From NCBI GenBank assembly GCA_002104935.1, contig MCGT01000006.1, positions 558,001 through 622,000 on the forward strand: DNA of 64,000 bases, given 5' to 3'. Below the pieces are notes generated by a model. That model did no database searches. It saw only the letters and a list, made by a program, of their open reading frames with translations, and had not been told where the DNA came from. This stretch comes from Hesseltinella vesiculosa. Its lineage: Eukaryota; Mucoromycota; Mucoromycetes; Mucorales; Cunninghamellaceae. This document shows, in pieces, positions 58,884 to 64,000 of the stretch. The position numbers were made by a program, and so were the translations under genes. Each line of letters opens with the position of its first letter. Positions within the stretch are counted from its first letter, which is position 1.

Positions 58884-60829
58884 TTACACATTGCCATTGC
58901 TAAGACGCGATTCAGTCATGAATTGCTCCAGTTTTTTCTTGTTGGTGATCCAGTGTTCCATGTTCTAAAAGAAGGATTGAGTCGGCATATCGGACCATGT
59001 CTCCGTGTTTCTCCTTACCGTTTCGCAAAACTGCATATGGTACTTGGCAAAGGCAACCAACATGGCTTTTAGTTCCTTTGCTCGTTGCTTTTCAAAACGA
59101 GCCAATTCGCTTTGGATGTTGGCGTCTATCTGCTTCAGGTTGTGCTGCGTCTCGATTTTGGCACGCTCGAGCTATCCATAGTATCAGTGTACTGTGCATC
59201 CAGTTTTTTTTTTTTTTTTTTTTTACCTGCTCAATCTCTTCTTTGAGCTTTCCGATCTGGTTACGCCGGGTCAAGCCAGGGTCGATGTCCATCATGCCGT
59301 GTAGGGTATACGACATGGCATTGAGCAGCTTGCGAGGGGAGGTCCATTTCTTGCTTCGCGAGCGCGAGGCTCGGATGGCGGATGCAGAGGCTTCGCGGGG
59401 GTATTCTTTGTCATCTTCCATGGACAGGGCAGCGGCGTTATCCGAGGCAGTGGGCGAGTCAATGGCAAAGAATCCATCTTCAATGGAGTGCGTGTCGATG
59501 TCCAGCGAATCACGGTCTCCGTCCTGGGCTTGGTCTGCCGGCAAGTGAGGTGTGTCGTGCTGCTGTTCCAGACGTTCCGCTTGGCCTTCGGTTTTCAGCA
59601 GGGTATGCATGGCTGTCTGCTTGCTGATCAATGCGTCGCCGATCAATTCCAGCTGGGTAAGGGTCATATGCCAGTATTCGATGCTCTGTCGGGCAATGAG
59701 GATGTACTGGACGTATTCTTGCACATGCTCGGCAAACTCGCATTCCAGTTGCGTCACTAAGTCCCGGAGAGTCAGACAAGTGGCGTCGTGCTGCAGACCA
59801 AGGCGCTCGATTGGCTGGCCCATGACTTTGGTTTCATCCAGGCTTAAGCCATTGTACGCAGCGCCCAATTCAGCATGGTCATTGGCAAGGTCTATAATGA
59901 AACAAAAGGTTCATCCATCTCCACCAGCTCAATCTGTCCTTACCTCCAAGCCGGCGCAGTAATTTTTTTTGGGTATGTTCCCATCGTCGGGTAGAATGTG
60001 AGAGCTGGTCGTTCAGCAAGGTTTCACATTGGATATAGGCCGGGTCTGGGTGCTTCAAGGCATAGGGACGATTGCGCAACAAGTAGCTGGAGCCTGGTAA
60101 TGACGCAATCATGGAATCCATTGCAAATGGATTCTTTAAGCTGTCTAGCGGCGGTCTTGATAATAGGTCTTGCTGCTTTCCAATAGAAAGTGTGAGTAAA
60201 ACAGCTATGACTTTTTTTTTTTTTTTTTTTTTTTACAAAAAAAGGAACACGTTACCCATACAATGTGAGGTTGCAAAAACTGGTGAAAGACATGTTCTCG
60301 AGACAGTACTGGGTGATCAAGGATGCGTTGGAGAAAGCGTTGAAGCATGCGTTTGCGTTTTTCGATCAACGCTTGCTCATCTTTGAATCGGCTCTGACTA
60401 TGAACATGAGCATAGTCCGCTAACAAGAAAAAAAAAAAAGGGCGTGAGCTTTTACTTCTCTGTCTTCTCCAGGGTCAATAAAAAAAAGGTCTGAAATGAC
60501 TTACAAAGTGAGTGCTTGCCAGGAATAGGCGGTACAAAAATCGAGGGGTGGAGTTTGACGAGAACAGACCGAAACGATTCAAATTCGCTATAACGACGCT
60601 TGGTGGAGGTGTTCTAAAGAGGAAACGTAGCATGGATGCAAACAAGGCAAGTGAGTGATGGTGGTTTATCACTCAATCCGTCACTATCATATACCCAAGT
60701 CTTTACCTGGACGTGGATGATATAAAGCCAAAATGTCTGTTTGTCGCTGGTTTTCTGTTCGGCATGGGGAATGGTAATGGGAGGAGCAATGTCACAAGTA
60801 CAGCCGGTACCATCGACATCCGATATCAT
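58884..60829 (-). CDS. SNX41: Sorting nexin Snx41/Atg20-like (PX-BAR)
   Basis: Seven exons: 60707..60829, 60505..60613, 60256..60419, 59944..60175, 59227..59891, 59019..59171, 58884..58964; 508 aa. The PX domain spans ~10-130 with [21 protein letters not shown] and [16 protein letters not shown], the phosphoinositide-binding pattern. [12 protein letters not shown] follows, then the BAR helices ([36 protein letters not shown]), interrupted by a ~75-residue acidic/Ser-rich insertion as in fungal Snx41/42. It pairs with Snx4 in endosome-to-Golgi recycling and selective autophagy. An additional 5' exon (ATGGAAGTTGAC at 60992) could extend the protein by four residues. Confidence 0.93.
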
Positions 60830-61012
60830 CTTTCCAAAAAAAAAAAAAAAAAAAAGTAGAGTAAGAGAATCGATAAAATACTAAAAAAAAAACGTCAGCC
60901 AGCCAGGCTTTATCGCTTGGCAGTGGGGCGTTCCGCAGTGACAGAAAAAACTGGGCTCCAATCTTGGTCACGCGACTCACGTCAACTTCCATTCAGAACA
61001 CGTGGTGCATTT

Positions 61013-63839
61013 TTATTCCAATTTAATATGTTTGGCATCTACCATTTCCACCTCGCCAAGACCACGCTTGGAAGGACGATCGAGCAGGAGTGGCTGTGAA
61101 GTGTCCTTGATCACGGCCCAGAGCCACGTGACTAGGGTGGCCAGATCTAATTCAGCTTGCAACACCGCCGTCATGTCATCCTCTTGGAACACCTTGGGGT
61201 TCCACAGTTTGCCAATGTCTACAGGTGCTTCTATGCGAACTCTTGGCTGATGTGGCTGATCTTGGGGTATCTCAATCATCAAAGGCACACATAGGAAAGC
61301 TTCTTGCGAACAGGCAGGTGGGTAGAGTGACAGCTGCAGATGCTCAGGCGCATTCACGCTTGTCACTTCGACACGTAGCACCTGTTCTTCTTGCGCCACT
61401 GTTCCAATCGGTCAGCAATAAAAAAAAAGTGAGCCGGGTCTTGGTCCTATGGGTCAAGCAAAACTTACTATGAAGGATGTGATCCAGCGACACCGACTTG
61501 TTTGGCTTGGCCAGCTTTTTGCCGGCCGTGTATGTGTTGTCGTTGAAAAGCGTATGGAAGAGGTCATTGAACATGTGTTGCTGACGCAGCACCTTGATGA
61601 AATAAAAAGGGGCGTTAGCTAGATTCCTTCTTCCTTTCTACTAAAACTACCTGGACAATACCAAAGAGCTGTGCAGGGTGCTGGAAGGGAATACGATGGA
61701 TCAATTTGCCAGTGGAGCCTGTGTAAGCCAGCCATTCGTACTGTTGATCGAGGGACTCGTCCGAGGTTTTAAGCCAGGTCAGGCTTGTCGATCGAAAAGG
61801 CGCAGACTTGTCATCGTCCACCAGGAACCCATGGATCTAGCGAGAGAAAAGACGCAAAAAAAAAAACAAAAAACAAACTCTTCTTAGCTTCTCATGCACG
61901 CCCCCTCGCCTGTCTTTTTCAAAAAATTTACCAGTAGCTCCTCCAGTGACAGCGCTGACGATCGCTCCAAAGGCACAGTCACTGGCATGCTCTCTACCAT
62001 TCAAAAAGGTGAGTGTGCTTCTTTGCCAGGTAGCAAGACCGTTACCTTTTTTATTGGCCATGCCTGTCATTTCCATGATTTTCTGGATCACCGTGTCGGA
62101 CGCTGGCAAGGGCGTTGGCAGTTTGGCAACAAAGCGGACCGGAATGGTGGGTGCTTTGGTGGTGGCAGACGAAGGCTTGACGAAGCGCAATGGTGGCATA
62201 AACGACGGGGATTTGGGTTCGTGGATGATCTTGAGCCCAGACCTGTAAAACGACAAGTCAGCTATGACGTTGTCTTATTTCCTCTAGTGTTTTTTTTTTT
62301 TTTTTACCCATCATGTAGGATAGTTTCTTCAGCCTCTTGAAAGTCTACGAGGTAACTGGATCTTTCAGGAGGCAAATACTGTCGCTGGGTCATGGAAGCT
62401 TCAAAACCAATGATCAAGCTGCAGGCCGGTAGTAATCCCAGTGGTCGCTTGTCTGTCAACGAAAATAAGGTTAGGTTGATCCCTGATCGTTGGCAGCATG
62501 CTCTCCGCCCACTTGCTTTGTTCCATGTCCTTGGCCACCTGATCCCAATCGCATGTTTTGAGGGTTTTCTGCGTCATCCAGTAAGTGATGGCAATACCAG
62601 GGGAGCTCAAATTAAGACAAGGAATGCCATGGCCTTCCATGAGCACCTGGGACAGCTGGTTGGACACTTGTAATCTGCCTCAGCAAAAAAAAAAGAAAAG
62701 GTGAGGGGGCGCCTTTTCCTTCACAAATAAAATGCTTGCTTACGATTCTTGCTCGGTGATGGTTTTCAAATCTTGAAAGAGATGACGGACAGTGACAAAG
62801 AAATCCATCGGCGCATGGGCGACATTCAGGCGGTCCAGCAAAGCTAGCATCTCGAGATTCTGCTTGAAACGGCTGGTATGGTTTTCTTGCAAATGTGACG
62901 TCAACAGGCTGTCTAGTTTCTCGTCTTGGTCGTTTTGCAGGTGTTCAGGTACAAACGTGACCTTGGCTCGCTGTACATGGCCGCCGCTTTGGATGTCGAT
63001 CTGTGTCTCAAAAAAGAGGCGTTGGCACGTTTTATAATGAAAAAAAAAAATCGTCTTACGTCAATGACAATCGCTGTACCCCCAAGGGTAATGGTGGTGA
63101 CAGATTTTCCAAGCTCGTCCTGTTGTGAGGTGTCAATAAAGGACACAAGTCTAAGGGAAAAAAGCGGTAAATCAAGGAGGCCGGTTTTTTTTCTTCAGCT
63201 GACAATACCCCATCGATTTTGCTAGCTTTTCCAGTTGATCGGCCTTGTCCTGTGCCGAGTAAGCAGGCTTGTTGTTGAGTGCCTTGTCCAAACAACTGGC
63301 TGATTGCTGGAGTTGTTGGTCGATCAGTAGCACTGTGCTCTGGAGCGTCGCTTGATCCTTTCAAAAGAAGAAACGGGCTATGGTTAAAGCTAGGGGAATG
63401 ACGCTCCATATATTATTGGTTGCTACCTTGAGTTGTGTAAAGTGCTTCTTGAAGGCTGGATCGGTACCAGCACTCATCATATCACCCACATCTGATTCAA
63501 ACTGGGAGCAAATGGACCGTAGTTGATCGATTTGCTGTTTGAATTCATGACGCACCTTGTCGATATTCACAGGGCCAAATGCATGCACATCTAAAAAAAA
63601 GAACAAGAAAAAATGCGCAAAAGAATGGAAGAGAGTGAGAATGGAGCTGATCGAGCACGCGCACACGTTACGAGTAACTTGTTTTTCAGATCAACATTGC
63701 TCTCTCGTTCTTTACCATTGCCAGCCGTGGTTGCATTGGATGTCTTTGTAAGGCTTGGTAAGCGTGACTGGAAGTCGTGCAGGCTGTTTTGTACTTCAAA
63801 GATGGATGTATTGATGGAGCTTCGCTTTTCATTGGACAT
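61013..63839 (-). CDS. MED1: Mediator complex subunit 1 (Med1)
   Basis: Twelve exons: 63716..63839, 63427..63590, 63209..63357, 63060..63150, 62744..63000, 62517..62674, 62308..62452, 62046..62242, 61932..61993, 61651..61836, 61469..61592, 61013..61398; 680 aa. Family features: KLAKSMGLVSFIDTSQQDEL, TITLGGTAIVID with IQSGGHVQRAKVTFVPEH, FVAKLPTPLPASDTVIQKIM, and the C-terminal LRQQHMFNDLFHTLF block. Med1 is in the Mediator middle module and bridges activators to RNA polymerase II. Intron 6 (62453..62516) has a GC donor (AAA|GCAAGT) and a CTAAC branch-point-like motif; it removes a frame conflict and joins DMEQ to NKRPLGLLPACSLIIGFE. No gene is visible from 63840 to the window end. Confidence 0.92.
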
Positions 63840-64000
63840 GCTAAATCTGAACGGCAAAGAAGTGTAAAAAAAAAAAAAAAGAAAAAAAGGTGAAGCGCCT
63901 TTTTGCAGGCGGGTCTTTTTCCTATGGTTGATGGCCGTCTTGCGTTTGTCTCGGTCGTGGGCCACATTTAGAAAATAGACACAAAATCAAAGAGTGATGG

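Noticed and set aside
61894..62340. 148-codon plus ORF inside MED1
   Set aside because: Antisense to conserved MED1 exons.

Overview
The window reads as nuclear DNA of an early-diverging filamentous fungus, most likely Mucoromycota (Mucorales-like). Genes are split by many introns of about 50-90 nt, intergenic spaces are AT-rich and full of A/T homopolymers, and the gene set is eukaryotic with fungal features (Cdc25-type RasGEF, RMD1/DUF155, Snx41, DUF1752). A cobalamin-dependent methionine synthase also fits an early-diverging fungus better than Dikarya. The species cannot be named from the sequence. Exon structures were derived by hand from splice signals, reading phase and family conservation; in each recognised gene whose model is wholly in the window, the joined exons give a length divisible by three.

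Layout. 0-4 kb: 3' part of a RasGEF gene and a small unknown gene. 4.2-8.6 kb: ten-exon B12-dependent methionine synthase. 9.5-19.8 kb: compact gene block with a Yippee protein, mitoribosomal mL53, an HSF-type factor, a quinone oxidoreductase, a membrane PDI-like protein, a GH16 glucanase and two unknown membrane proteins. 19.8-28.3 kb: gene-poor, repeat-rich island with copies of a terminal-repeat family, a diverged duplicated segment of about 1.5 kb and unassigned coding fragments. 28.6-31.5 kb: two unknown small proteins. 31.6-39.7 kb: Snu114 (U5 snRNP GTPase), PKA catalytic subunit and RMD1-like protein. 40.2-45.4 kb: a Mutator-like element (MULE) with ~218-bp near-identical inverted repeats, a decayed SWIM-domain transposase and, inside it, a fragment of a DNA-dependent RNA polymerase largest subunit. 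46.6 kb: tRNA-Val(CAC). 47.1-64 kb: a second compact block with Derlin, cytochrome c1, NudE, NAR1, a DUF1752 protein, NADP-isocitrate dehydrogenase, Snx41 and Mediator subunit 1.

The genes are mostly unrelated housekeeping functions: signalling (RasGEF, PKA), one-carbon/methionine metabolism, mitochondria (mL53, cytochrome c1, IDP), Fe-S assembly (NAR1), splicing (Snu114), transcription (HSF, Med1), ER quality control (PDI-like, Derlin) and trafficking (NudE, Snx41). They are not an operon-like cluster. The most notable observations are the B12-dependent MetH, the RNA-polymerase fragment nested in the MULE, and three GC-AG introns with the same GCAAGT donor.
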